A stretch of 64,000 nucleotides of DNA, taken from Phytophthora colocasiae (lineage: Eukaryota > Oomycota > Peronosporomycetes > Peronosporales > Peronosporaceae). The notes beneath the pieces were generated by a model, which searched no databases, had not been told where the DNA came from, and saw only the letters and a list, made by a program, of their open reading frames with translations. Shown one piece after another: positions 43,301 through 51,492 of this stretch (position 1 is its first letter; each line of letters starts with the position of its first letter). Position numbers and translations under genes: made by a program. The stretch spans positions 1,798,001 to 1,862,000 of the forward strand of contig JAGKQI010000103.1 in NCBI GenBank assembly GCA_018806915.1, in the 5' to 3' direction.

Positions 43301-43666
43301 GATGTGCTGGATGTGCTTCAATACGACGCGTCGATGCGCGATTTCGTGCTGGAAACTGTGGCGCCATGCCTGGCCAACCTCGCATGGGCAGCCAAGAGTG
43401 ATTTGTTATGGAAGCCTCTGCACTATGCGGTGCTGATGAAGTCGCGTGGCGATAACCCGCTGGTGCGTCTCGCTGCACTGGTAGCTGTGGAGAAATGCTA
43501 CCAGGTTATTGGAGATGAATTCCTAGCCATGCTCCCTGAAAGCATCCCGTTCCTGGCCGAGTTGATGGAGGACACGAACGACGAGGTGGAGAAGACGTGC
43601 CATCGCGTGATTAAGCAGATCGAAGACATCTCGGGCGAGTCCTTGGACCAGTACCTCACAACCTAG
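37391..43666 (+). CDS. UTP10: U3 small nucleolar RNP protein UTP10/HEATR1
   Basis: A single uninterrupted exon from the ATG at 37391 encodes 2,091 residues, close to yeast Utp10 (~1,770) and human HEATR1 (~2,140). It starts MASALASQLQSLREAGAGSK and continues TDTFLYDQREAARLDDETV, the conserved N-terminal block. Most of the protein is HEAT-type helical repeat. An acidic stretch DTDTDEMDEDEDDVEYE lies near residue 1373. The BP28CT domain is at about residues 1796–1885 (ECLVQFILKLSEKQLKPLF). A second acidic stretch and a basic RPAKKAKV signal follow near 1895–1920. The C-terminal HEAT repeats end in EDISGESLDQYL, also conserved. The protein acts in the t-UTP part of the small-subunit processome, needed for rDNA transcription and early 18S rRNA processing in the nucleolus. 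A TTG-started extension to 37355 is not favoured. Confidence 0.95.
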   Translation: MASALASQLQSLREAGAGSKRRTDTFLYDQREAARLDDETVYNLAWNGLLELKQLDARFETLDANAGVAKLFSRQRIHFHRSQISKQDEPELNAALDKVLDALSAYFLLGATHKVLEFLVRRYEVHRYNVDAVMATIVAYHESSWFVRMVRILHIHNTRWEFMLGVKTQGTPLLRAALVQRAIDESSVIEFVFDSATRIGVSNPKLTSLYTLVVLQILEQGKVTEKMLRWLIPQLLTALKSTSFPELQSSAYMIVTKLASKATLTDKVVDALVKGLIKYAQSGAQMNALLSVIFLAETQPSFKLSSSAGKHLVQMENSADFLRDATSNYESAKFVQLLTVFLTQHMQETDDDYFRLLTTLIESVSVVDDFTAELVKTMVEQACDQEFVMENARVQALSRGLVALSRKNATNVDAVVSSMLSKQTEKSEDDEKLNTFLTKTFENVTNSAHFVPSNTDANTSLALALDHPTEHIRYQALVSLAKMNDAHEETSTNNAQVLTNGDVLVRRLLDDSKRIASFMVSSSLCDLMLRLSSKKKILDAIVLAVRKWTSRGDGSVVEAIADFALKNFRKAAVSLDTDGNLLILFISLMDSKTVVTVDTLVDWISTLDHPFGVNASKMSKSEKTTADVAQNFGSALAADIPGLLSYCLRWSQKSGFNATPLTSFLIEVLSAARSQIASKKSKSKKIKGQQVLLDQSFRFVLKTEFESLCEDGVSEEEVMRAVYIASKLTEVAYDVFAVSRNDFDGCVATLLQAPTPVFIRIQECLLELFHADLESQMLPTMARIVTKPAAANDVLEVLSKTRSLDIISAVLEGFSYTESDDELGQLVHIVPVVIVALSDSNKAVRQSAVACLDRWAVSCGDAVRSSKSADLKVLLKASVFFLKAKQDMLMDANSVVSLCGTYGEQGESSLFHQLLMDFVSSASTDEKCIAVKLLELLAPVKKTSFWLQSVDFFQQALIGCSTSGADDTTTKLLTGFLAHFLDSDIAVTTKHGKVAVPKKFLDALLTVLHSDKSAVSHLHKLQIFAVSTLSPKLYNALDDVSRHVLVDKLLRLLMVTEEDLASKLIPCLSALPISCSIFVRLLEKQLASKLEISELSCVLEVLAIKVDSTSSYDEPDTDISKLLTSLCKVLSLFCDSKHENVVSEYILQVLFSCLRRVCEVSSSSTKQVNGHSTKTSKNTMTTVKPDLLVKHTLTCLSRTSSPQTRNEALLFISSLVNLHPASVLVSLDKILNFVSAGSIRNEDDYSFHVLETIVKAVVPHIVAAKNQKSETLITPQRFIGLFVDAFNQIPKSKREALFAVVVGSLGSELLPYCVVALLQNATMVDEVDVQRQRVQFAHNLCFNFDCTKQVSSLVMVLRMARDLLPHVVEEADTDTDEMDEDEDDVEYERFELDEQVANSNVLSRQLNAILVKFVAAHLRARELHRKILSYESERDQMDEEEEGDVLQHHYLMLAQLDLLYFRRVAREQSLHDDDSGFWKALSTESMDILGALQQLLSTPGFVAVISELLHHDNSLVRKKAMQLFNERLQEERDTLSSGEVLLFIDMLDELDAILQNPDGAENSVNIQTALLSVDILARNFAVNHTKRFQQILPTIVKYVNQDMAKRPSSMTHHLFGCAFVCLSSICRAVGPVVFPLLPKFFPRLLSGIEYCASANGVSGTKAVLQCLLAALEVFTDKIPQFLGPYLSSVIRVLLTPALLSSGPTNAEVLMSVDCCFLNMCNHVELRQLLPSLFGAYEHVLTLQNDASVTRLFSVVGTVVTNLDSSAIRKHLPSFARFFVTALDARRVHASKLQDLEEVEEEVLECLVQFILKLSEKQLKPLFLKLAEWAQTRVGSSGKGGDISRRISFFKLVVKLSERLHGIFVPYYAHVLDFLTSALRESRKALMQKPPRPSEESDSDDDDDDFFASENERPAKKAKVSVSSTADLKAERECNTLLLTTVVRALDGCFVYDNDGFIEKDRFDVVLSPLVDVLDVLQYDASMRDFVLETVAPCLANLAWAAKSDLLWKPLHYAVLMKSRGDNPLVRLAALVAVEKCYQVIGDEFLAMLPESIPFLAELMEDTNDEVEKTCHRVIKQIEDISGESLDQYLTT

Positions 43667-44166
43667 GCTGTCAAGTGCTAGGAAATAGATAGGATAGCCA
43701 CATACTATGTAGAGCCTCGCCTCGCCTCGCAACGCTCAGCATGCCGCGGTCTGCTGCCACAGCGAGGACATTTTTGCATTTGATAATCGTAATAAGATGT
43801 TGTAGATGATACACTCAGAATATATTTTCCAGGACACCAACGAGGCCATGAGGTTGCGATTGCTTCAATTAATTTTTTTTACTCCAACTAAAAGAAGAGG
43901 TGATCGGGGGCACCCGAACACAAACCCAAGCATAAACTTTGAAAAGGATCAGTTTGTTCTCTTCATTTTTTTTCTTTTAGAAATCAAGAAGAATACAACT
44001 CGAAACTAAACACGCTTTTAAATTTTTAAAAAGATGGGGAGTCCGACAGGTAATAAATTGGAAATGGAAAGCCAAGCACGAGCTGGCACAATTAGCAATA
44101 ATACTAGTAGTTGATAAGACATGCTTGGATCGTACGTATCGTACGTATCGTACGTACGAGTTGAGC
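43667..44166. other. Convergent 3' region between UTP10 and ZIP1
   Basis: The 500 bases between two stop codons that face each other contain no coding signal. There are A/T-rich stretches near 43870 and 43960–44030 that could serve as poly(A) regions for both genes. At 44131–44158 gtac/gtat repeats form cgtacgtatcgtacgtatcg, a short palindromic microsatellite. Confidence 0.6.
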
Positions 44167-45147
44167 TTACACGCCGGCGTAACCAAACAGCGTGAGACTC
44201 GCGACCATAATGAACATGCCAGCAAACATACTCACGGCAACAACGTGTGTCTTATCCTTGGCAAACTTGTAAGAGGTAGGGATCAGCTCCTTCACACAGA
44301 TGCACACCATAATACCACACACGATACCGAAGAGAATTCCCTCCGAAACAGGGTCCATACCATCACCAATGGCCAACCACGCGATGACTCCACCAATCGG
44401 TTCAGCAGCAGCGGAGATCGCACACCACATGATTCCACGCCAGCGTTGACCGGTGGCGAAGTAGATGGGGGCAGCGACAGCGATACCCTCGGGGATGTTG
44501 TGAAGACCGATACCGACAGCAAGTGAGAAGCCAACCGAGGAGTTCTGGATAGCACCGACGTAGGTGGCGATACCCTCTGGCAGGTTGTGGATACCAATGG
44601 CAAGAGCACTGAGCACACCCATACGCTGTAGAGCACGCTTGGCGTTTTCATCTATCTTGATGTACTGGGTAGTAGGCTCAACACACGTAGACGGACCGGC
44701 CTCCAAGCAGGGCGTCGAGGTCTTGGACACTTTGTTGCTTTCGAACTGGCGCATAGATTCACGGACATCTTGCAGGTTCTCGATCTCCGTCATCTCATGT
44801 TCAGGTGAAATCTTGTGGACGATAATGTCAATGCCGTAGATGAGAAGGATGCCCACTGCGAAGCAAGCCGTTGCAGAGAGCCAACCGTGACCGGTAGCTG
44901 TTTCTTCCGACATGTCTTCAGTGCGAAGACCCTCAGTCAGCAGGTGGACGGACTCACCGAAGATCTCTACCAAAGAGATGAACATCATCACACCGGATGA
45001 AAGGCTCAGAGCGACCGCCAAATTCAACGGGTTCGCCAGGTATACTAGGCGTCTGCTGAAGACGACCATTCCACCGAGAATCGTGGCAGCACCAGCGGCG
45101 ACGTTGAGCGCAAACGCAACTCCATCATCGTGACCCATTTGAACCAT
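44167..45147 (-). CDS. ZIP-family divalent metal transporter (ZIP1 of two paralogues)
   Basis: The ATG at 45147 gives 326 residues with about eight hydrophobic segments. Metal-binding membrane helices carry HNLPEGIATY and, about 30 residues later, HNIPEGIAVA, then AISAAAEPIGGVIAWLA; these are the hallmarks of ZIP proteins of the ZupT/GufA–ZIP11 branch. A cytosolic loop between the third and fourth helices (EHEMTEIENL to QYIKIDENAKR) is the variable part and differs most from the paralogue. The family imports Zn2+ or related ions into the cytosol. It is single-exon, as is the paralogue at 59104–60066, and is convergent with UTP10. Confidence 0.92.
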   Translation of the reverse strand: MVQMGHDDGVAFALNVAAGAATILGGMVVFSRRLVYLANPLNLAVALSLSSGVMMFISLVEIFGESVHLLTEGLRTEDMSEETATGHGWLSATACFAVGILLIYGIDIIVHKISPEHEMTEIENLQDVRESMRQFESNKVSKTSTPCLEAGPSTCVEPTTQYIKIDENAKRALQRMGVLSALAIGIHNLPEGIATYVGAIQNSSVGFSLAVGIGLHNIPEGIAVAAPIYFATGQRWRGIMWCAISAAAEPIGGVIAWLAIGDGMDPVSEGILFGIVCGIMVCICVKELIPTSYKFAKDKTHVVAVSMFAGMFIMVASLTLFGYAGV

Positions 45148-46202
45148 GATTTAGCAAAAGGCAACCGGGAGCACAAGGTAAATTGGAAAGTGATGGTTGG
45201 GAGCCTCTTAATTGCTTTTATCGGTCGAGACGGAGGGATTGTAGGTTGCAGATCGAAGATATTTTTTCCCATGGACAGTGAATGGTTGGACACCTCTGTG
45301 ACTGATAACTGTATCTCTGGCGGGTGGTTCTGTGCCATTGAAAATGCAGAAAGACATGTGTTCTCGGAAATTAAAGTCAAACTAAAAGTACTTAGCAAGA
45401 TTGATGGCGGATTAATCGCAACGATAAAATACGAGTTCCGACTAGAATCCTGATATTATGCCACAAATTGTTCTCATTGGAGCAAGGCACCACGCTTTGA
45501 ACGGTCCATCGCAATCTTTAAGCGTAATTGGCTCCTTGATGCCAGTTTTCACACGCGGATTAGAACGCGATGTCCGGGAGACAAGGGCGGACTTTATTTT
45601 GCCAGTAACGACTCTATCTGATCGACTGGAGGGCTGCCAACTTGGCAGTGCCAAGGGCGTAGCTTTGTGGTACATGTACGGACCACCAGGAGGCCCAAAT
45701 TTACGTGATGTAATGCAGTACCAGCACATGTATTGTGCCCATATATATACTTCAGAAGGATGCATGCATATATAGCGGTGGCTCTATTGTCAAAATTTAG
45801 CACAGTATATTCAATGATAAGTGTCAACAGTCAGTCTATTCGCCTGCGATGGCCGTTTACAATGGGTCGGTATTGACACTACATGTACATGTAGCGGCAA
45901 CGGATTCAATAGTTGAACTAACATGTAAGGTGGTCCCAGACGACAAGTTTTCGGACACTTGTGACTAAATTTTGAGTCAAAACCACTTGAAGACATTGGA
46001 CATGTACGGATCGGAGACCGCAGTTGGCAACTGCCCCAAGGCGAGTTGCCTTGGCCCAATGAGAGCGCCTATGATTAAAATGAGATCGGCACATCAGAGC
46101 AATTTCGCTGCCAGGCCAGATCTGGTTACAGTAGCCCGCTGTCCATTTTGCGTACAATGAACTAAAAACGCGTGCCTATTCTGATCCAAGATTTATACAG
46201 TG
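45148..46202. other. Intergenic, upstream of ZIP1
   Basis: No gene is supported. At 45473–45501 lies cattggagcaaggcaccacg, a motif that recurs in variant form upstream of P2 (about 51030) and of ZIP2 (about 60480). The palindrome acatgtacatgt lies at about 45882–45896. Confidence 0.5.
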
Positions 46203-46856
46203 TACTACTCTGTCCCGAAAAAGTTACACGGTTCGGCTTTACACCACAATTATACTTGCTTTTACTATACCTACAAATCCCTGTGATAGAGACAGGACCT
46301 CAGCAGCTCTACTTGAGCTTCGGTGCTCAGGGGATGTCTTCCCTCCTTCTCCAGGTGAACGTTTCCCATGTGAACAGGTTTGAAGTCGTCCCCACCTTTC
46401 TCCTCAATGCACTGATTCATTGTCGTCAGCAAGCTCTGGAACGGGGCGTTTATAGTAGCTGGCGGAAGCTCCCAATACCCTGCATCAACAATTGCAATGA
46501 TCAAATTCGTCGGCCACCAGTGCTAGAGCGGGCTCCCCCGACGGAGAGACTCAAGACGGCGGAAACCACGCGGCTGCAGTCCTCTTCGCTCGGTTCTTTT
46601 GTGGCATGGGAGACGATGGGGTGGGGTGGGCGAAATCTTTAATGTGCATCTCTCGCACCAGCAGATAAGACCCCAGATCGCCACTAAATTAGCTGATTCG
46701 CGGTCAATTTTGCGGCTCACGGCAAGCTGCGCACACCGTTGAAATGCACAGGGTGCGCCCTATTCATTTCTGCCAATTAAACGCACTGATTGCGCGTTTC
46801 AGCGAATCAAAGTTAGGAAAAGCACTTTCGTGCAACATTTCCGGGACAGAGTAGTA
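46203..46856. mobile_element. Tc1/mariner-like element, internally deleted (654 bp)
   Basis: The ends are perfect inverted copies of TACTACTCTGTCCCG (46203–46217 and 46842–46856), with weaker similarity beyond; TA at each tip fits the mariner target duplication. Inside, on the minus strand, lies the C-terminus of a transposase (next entry). The catalytic part is missing, so this copy needs help from elsewhere to move. Confidence 0.7.
46331..46515 (-). pseudogene. Tc1/mariner-type transposase C-terminal remnant
   Basis: The minus strand encodes IVDAGYWELPPATINAPFQS, LLTTMNQCIEEKGGDDF and KPVHMGNVHLEKEGRHP. The order of an LP-x-x-x-N-x-x-F helix, a Gly-rich turn before K-x-x-H and a final K-E-G matches the end of oomycete mariner-like transposases. 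Catalytic DD(D/E) residues are not present. Confidence 0.5.
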
Positions 46857-47309
46857 TTTCTCGAAAGGAAGTCGCATGTGTTAAAAGGTGTCGCGAATCA
46901 TCCATTATCCCAGCATACACAGTACGAATGCACCGCACAATGCTAGTACTAGGTGACTTTAGCGGTGCGAATCGGTGCTACAGGTGCTACAAGTGTTTTA
47001 CATGTACATGTATTGTTGAACCGGGGGTAATGAAGCCATTGGAGTACATGTGCCACGTTGCTCAGTGGTCCCACTGAAAGGTGACATACCACAAGGAGCA
47101 ATTTCCGCAACGACAGACACGATCTGCGACCAGATCTGCCAGTCAGATTTGCTTCTTCTTCAGAATCGAAGTCGACCGCGAGTTCCACTTGGTACTGTAT
47201 CGTCAACCGATACTGCTGCACAGTATCCAGGGAGCCGTTGATGCCTCTTACATGGTGGTTCACCACCGGCAACGAATGGCTCCGGAAAGTTCAAACTTTT
47301 CTATCCGTC
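46857..47309. other. Intergenic, upstream of P1
   Basis: No gene is supported. An acatgtacatgta palindrome lies at about 46999–47011. This segment should include the distal promoter of P1. Confidence 0.5.
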
Positions 47310-47323
47310 TCACAATTACTTTT
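47310..47323 (+). promoter_or_regulatory. Initiator-like element of P1
   Basis: TCACAATTACTTTT sits 15 bases before the P1 start codon. The same 14 bases occur at the same spacing before P2 (50569–50582), and the flanking AGCCTCATGTGG is also shared. It resembles the oomycete initiator (GCTCATTYYNCAWTTT-type), so transcription probably starts here with a very short 5' leader. Confidence 0.55.
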
Positions 47324-47337
47324 TCGTCTTCAGCCTC

Positions 47338-48600
47338 ATGTGGTACTCAACTGTCCTCCTCGTGCTCTTCTCCTGCGTCTGTGTGGCGCAAAGCCCGTCG
47401 AATTCTTCGAATTCTATCATCACCACCTCCTCCAGCGGAAGCGTCAGTGACGTCTACAACGTTTGTCCCGTTATCGTTGGCTTCTCCGAAGAACAAGAAA
47501 ACCTTTCGGACGATGAACTCAAGGCCAACGCCGCCGACGCCGCCATGTCCGCTTACCTTCTGAGCCACCCGAACAACACGCTTTGGGACTACTTCAAGAT
47601 CGAGCGCAGACAGAAGAAGGAAATGAACAAGAACCTGCCGATCGGAACCCGCATCAAGAACGCCGTCACGGGATTCTTTGACTACGCCGCTGACACCGTC
47701 GTCGCCATGGCTCAGACTCTTGCTGACGCTATCGAATGGATCATCAACACCCTTCGTAACCCGCTTGTCGGTGCCAAGCAGGTCGGTGAGTTCTTTAAGG
47801 AGTTCGGAACGAACCTCAAGTCGCTGTGGGGTTTGATGAAGGAAGACCCGAAGGAAACTGCCCAGAACATGGCTGGTGGTTTGTTGCTCCATATTACGCA
47901 CCACCCGTCCGAGTTCACTGCCGAGACTGTGTTGATGATTAGTGGAGGATTCGCTGTCATTGGTGGTCTCATGGCTGGCGTGGAGGCTGTCTTCGGTACG
48001 ATGACCAATATGGTCTCGACTGTCCTTCTGTCCGTGCTCATGTTCATCCACGCTATCGACGACCCGATCTACATCGTCACGCCCCTAATCACGTCCATTG
48101 TGAACACGGCCGGCACGATCGCCGCCGGTGGCGACAGCACTAACAGCACCGTTGTTACGACCGATGCCGTTAAGGCTCTACCGACGTGCATGATCCCGGA
48201 GGAGTTCCGTCCAGTCTTCTCCACTCGTGACTTGTGCCTGAGCTCGCCTGTACAGGTCCGTCAGTTGATCTTCGGTACATTCAAGAAGGCCAAGAAGATG
48301 AGTCAGGAGGAGCGCGTTGCCGCTTACAACCGCTTCCACGACTTTGTGTGCTGCTACCTGGAGGACCAGGAGTTCGAGGTGAACGCCCCCCAGATGGACT
48401 CCACCAAATTTGAGAACGACCTTGTCCCAACGCCCGTTAAGGTGCAGAACTGCTCGCAGCTTATGGGCAACTACAGCCTTGAGACGGTGTGGAAGTCTTC
48501 CATTGCTGCCTCAGAGGTCGCTTCTGACTACGACTCGGTGGTTGCCAAGACAGAATCCAGCCAGGCGAACACCGGCAAGACTTCGCTCCGCCGGGTGTAA
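47338..48600 (+). CDS. P1: secreted protein of an unrecognised four-member family
   Basis: I do not recognise the family. The ATG at 47338 gives 420 residues: a signal peptide (MWYSTVLLVLFSCVCVA), a Ser/Asn/Thr-rich stretch, a VYNVCPVIV start of the mature core, a helical region with SHPNNTLWDYFKIERRQKK, amphipathic helices (DAIEWIINTLRNPLVGAKQV; FFKEFGTNLKSLWGLMKEDP), then a hydrophobic hairpin-like region (ISGGFAVIGGLMAGVEAVFG and VSTVLLSVLMFIHAIDD) near residues 200–245. The C-terminal third has RDLCLSSPVQVRQLIFG and FHDFVCCYLEDQEFEV. Six cysteines are kept in P1–P3. No effector motif such as RXLR or LxLFLAK is seen. The hydrophobic hairpin flanked by amphipathic helices recalls membrane-inserting proteins, but this is only inference. 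Confidence 0.85.
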   Translation: MWYSTVLLVLFSCVCVAQSPSNSSNSIITTSSSGSVSDVYNVCPVIVGFSEEQENLSDDELKANAADAAMSAYLLSHPNNTLWDYFKIERRQKKEMNKNLPIGTRIKNAVTGFFDYAADTVVAMAQTLADAIEWIINTLRNPLVGAKQVGEFFKEFGTNLKSLWGLMKEDPKETAQNMAGGLLLHITHHPSEFTAETVLMISGGFAVIGGLMAGVEAVFGTMTNMVSTVLLSVLMFIHAIDDPIYIVTPLITSIVNTAGTIAAGGDSTNSTVVTTDAVKALPTCMIPEEFRPVFSTRDLCLSSPVQVRQLIFGTFKKAKKMSQEERVAAYNRFHDFVCCYLEDQEFEVNAPQMDSTKFENDLVPTPVKVQNCSQLMGNYSLETVWKSSIAASEVASDYDSVVAKTESSQANTGKTSLRRV

Positions 48601-48786
48601 ACAGTTTAGCCTTATTCCTACCGTGGTTGAAACGGTACACTAGCAATCGCTACAAGTCCGTAAAATCCATACATGCTTTATCCATCTTTGATTCTTCTTA
48701 TCCTTGAGTTCTTCTCTAATTGAGGATATAAAAGGAGCATGAAAAGTTCACCGTCTGAAGTAACTTCTCTTTACTTTTACTACATA

Positions 48787-49229
48787 GGGGGGGGGGGAAG
48801 GGAGGACTCGAACCCCTTATATTAGGTACTTATTTCGAAGCCTGTTCGAAACAGGCGCATTGACGTCTAAGCAAGGTTACTCCTAACTAATTTCCTACGG
48901 CTACTCGGTTACCCTTAGTCTGTATGACCGGTACGCTTGAATTTCTTGGGAATTTTGCCCAATGGGCCACCGTTGATGAGCCCCCAGCCGGTGCCTGGCC
49001 GGGTAGAGTACTGCGACCGCGCCAACTCCTTGAGTCTTGTCTCCGTGTTGTTGTGCCTTGATTGGTCCCGATGTCTTAGAGAAGAGCTTGTGAGTGATGG
49101 GAAATGAACAGAGAAGGGCAGCGGTGAGAGAGGAGAGCAGAAGTCGAAAAGGGCGACGGAGGCGGGGCTCGAACCCTCGGTCAGTTCGTGGATCAGCGGA
49201 TGCTAATCCACTGGGCCACCGGCGAGCCC
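48787..49229 (-). mobile_element. tRNA-derived SINE-like insertion with 15-bp target duplication
   Basis: The 443-base segment is flanked by tacttttactacata at 48772–48786 and 49230–49244. On the minus strand its 5' end has tRNA-like Pol III boxes: TGGCCCAGTGG (A box) and GGTTCGAGCC (B box) within 75 bases. The first ~80 bases also fold into a strong GTGGATTAGC/GCTGATCCAC hairpin. The far end carries a second B-box-like GGTTCGAGTCC, a tRNA-like anticodon arm (GCCTG TTTCGAA CAGGC) and a C-rich tail. There is no coding capacity. This is the form of a SINE mobilised by a LINE in trans. Confidence 0.7.
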
Positions 49230-49330
49230 TACTTTTACTACATAAGTAGCAGTAATTAAAATAATTTTTGGAAAGCCTGTATTCGATTCAAGGCACTTGT
49301 TGGTATCACACAGAATCTCTATATGTCTGT

Positions 49331-50554
49331 CTATTCAGTGTCTTTCTCTTCCTTATCCAGACTCGTGTATCCATCTAGACTTGCTGGCGCTTTCCATACG
49401 GTCTCGGCGCTGTAGTTGGCAAGAAGAATGGAGCAGTTGCGCATTTTCACGGGCGTTGCAACGAGGTCGTTCTCGAATTTGGTCGGGTCCATCTTTGGAG
49501 CATTCACTTCAAACTCCTGGTCTTGCAGGTAGCAGCACACAAAGTCGTGGAAGTGGTTGTAGGCAGCGATTCGCTCTGGAGTGGTCATCTTAAACGTGCG
49601 CTTGTCTGAGCCGAAAATCAACTCACGGACCTGAGCAGGGGAGCTCAAGCATAAGTCACGGGATGAGAACACGGGACGGTACGCCTTGGGGATCTTGCAC
49701 GCCTTCAAAGGCTTAATTGGATCAGTCGTAAGCGTAGTAGTGCCGTTGCTAGAGTTGGTACCGGTACCAATAGTACCAGCAGTATCGACAATTGAGTTAA
49801 TCAGTGGCGTAACAATGTACAGTGGGTCATCAATGGCATGAATGAACATGAGTACGGACATGAGAACATTAGAGATCATGTTGCTCATTCCTCCAAAGAC
49901 CGCTTCCACGCCAGCCAAGAGGCCTCCAATCACCGCAAAACCAGCGCTGACAGTCAGCACCGTCTCAGCAGTGAACTCGGCTGGGTGATGCGTAATATGC
50001 AGCAGTAAGCCGCCAGCCATGTTCTTGGCAGTGTCCTTAGGATCTTCCTTCATGAGCCCCCAAAGTGACTTGATATTTTTGCCGAACGTCTTGAAAAACG
50101 TCGTCACTTGCTTAATTCCGACGAGAGGGTCACGCAGAGTGTTGACGATCCATTTGACTGCGTCGGCAATATCCTGCGCCAGATTGATGACAGTGTTCGC
50201 TGTGAAGTCGACGACGCCCTTGATGGCGTTTTTGATTCGTTCTCGGATTGGAAGACGCTGGTTCATCGCCTTCTTTTGCTTGTGCTCGATCTTGAAGTAG
50301 TCCCAAAGCGTGTTGTTCGGGTGACTCAGCAGATAAGCGGACATGGCTGCATCTGCGGCGTTGGCCTTGAGTTCAGCGTCCGAGAGACTGTCTTGCTCAT
50401 CGGTGAACTCGACGACTACTGGACAGACGTTGTACACGTCCCCCTTACTGCCACTCGAAGAGTCAAGGATGCTAGAGCTGCTGGAAGAGTCCAACGTGCT
50501 CTCTGCTGTACAGACGCACGCCAAGAGAAGGAGAAGGAGAGTGGAGTACCACAT
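49331..50554 (-). CDS. P2: secreted protein, paralogue of P1
   Basis: The ATG at 50554 gives 407 residues in one exon. The signal peptide is MWYSTLLLLLLACVCTA. The core follows P1 block by block: VYNVCPVVVEFTDEQ, SHPNNTLWDYFKIEHKQKK, FFKTFGKNIKSLWGLMKEDP, TVSAGFAVIGGLLAGVEAVFG and SNVLMSVLMFIHAIDDPLYI, RDLCLSSPAQVRELIFG and FHDFVCCYLQDQEFEV. Differences concentrate in the Ser-rich leader, the loop after IVDTAG and the last 20 residues. It is convergent with P1; the SINE lies between them. Confidence 0.85.
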   Translation of the reverse strand: MWYSTLLLLLLACVCTAESTLDSSSSSSILDSSSGSKGDVYNVCPVVVEFTDEQDSLSDAELKANAADAAMSAYLLSHPNNTLWDYFKIEHKQKKAMNQRLPIRERIKNAIKGVVDFTANTVINLAQDIADAVKWIVNTLRDPLVGIKQVTTFFKTFGKNIKSLWGLMKEDPKDTAKNMAGGLLLHITHHPAEFTAETVLTVSAGFAVIGGLLAGVEAVFGGMSNMISNVLMSVLMFIHAIDDPLYIVTPLINSIVDTAGTIGTGTNSSNGTTTLTTDPIKPLKACKIPKAYRPVFSSRDLCLSSPAQVRELIFGSDKRTFKMTTPERIAAYNHFHDFVCCYLQDQEFEVNAPKMDPTKFENDLVATPVKMRNCSILLANYSAETVWKAPASLDGYTSLDKEEKDTE

Positions 50555-51492
50555 GAGGCTAACGGATCAAAAGTAATTGTGAGGACGATCCAGGGCTCTA
50601 CCGGCTCGCATTGCTGAGGTTGACAGCAAATCTGATCTAGAGCAGCGCCTGTCACAGCGGAAATTGGTGTCCATCCACCGGATATACTGTCTGCGCGTGC
50701 CTTCAAGCCCCCCCCCCGCTCCGTCCTGAGATCCTGAGATGGGACCAACGGACGCACACCCAGCGCACTTGACACCACCGGCACAACTAACTACACGTTT
50801 TCTTTTGGTTTTTAAGCGGTTAACATGTAAACCCGCGCTTTAAAGGCTTGCGATACGTCGTAGCAGAATGGAGTACAGGCGGTTGCAACGTCAAAATGCT
50901 CTGTAAACCGCGTTGCTGCATATCTGTTAGTCGCTTTCGACGATCAAGGCTTTAATTCGTGACAATCACACAGAGCGAGCGATCACTACAGGTACTGTAC
51001 TCCTCCTCCGGCTAGTGCGTGGAATGGCTCTGATTGGAGCGAAGCACCACGCCTTGGAGACCCTGAGCCGGGTATTGGCAGGAAAACGGCATTCGCATTG
51101 CATGTCAACGAACAGAAAAAATGTACCGGCTCAAGGGCGGCCTGGCATAAAACGGTAGATCGGGCATGTTGAACATGTACTCGAACAAATAACTCGTCTA
51201 CTTTATAACTTTCCTTTAGCTCACACTAAAAAGAATAGCGAATCATTTCACATTTCACTTTCAAACGTTAGTCAATTCAAACAAGGCAGCATAGTTCAGA
51301 TAATTGGTATCTGAGGTCCGACAACTAAATTCTACAAGACAAGATACGAATGATAGGTTTTCGGAAGAAGAAAATCGATTACGTCCGTGCCGGATTAAAT
51401 TCACGTCAAGCAAAAGAGTCTATAAACGTTACTGGTTCTGCCTGAAAGCATTATATCAGTAGTATCCACCAAAAGCAGACGCATCATAGGAT
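50555..51492. promoter_or_regulatory. Upstream region of P2 and 3' region of P3
   Basis: The P2 initiator-like TCACAATTACTTTT is at 50569–50582 on the minus strand, 15 bases before the start codon. A 10-base C run occurs near 50708. The ATTGG-x-G-x-G-x-x-GCACC-type motif shared with the two ZIP genes lies at about 51030–51057. No further gene is seen. Confidence 0.5.

Noticed and set aside
45442..45775. Overlapping ~105-codon frames on both strands upstream of ZIP1
   Set aside because: No homology-like motif, no signal peptide, and the two strands are equally open, as expected by chance in this composition.
47347..48051. A 234-codon minus-strand frame antisense to P1
   Set aside because: It mirrors the codon pattern of P1, has no recognisable motif, and similar mirror frames occur opposite the other paralogues and ZIP genes.
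48801..48900. A possible independent tRNA-Arg (UCG) gene on the minus strand
   Set aside because: The anticodon arm and B box are good, but no acceptor stem or D arm pairs, and it lies inside the SINE-like insertion.
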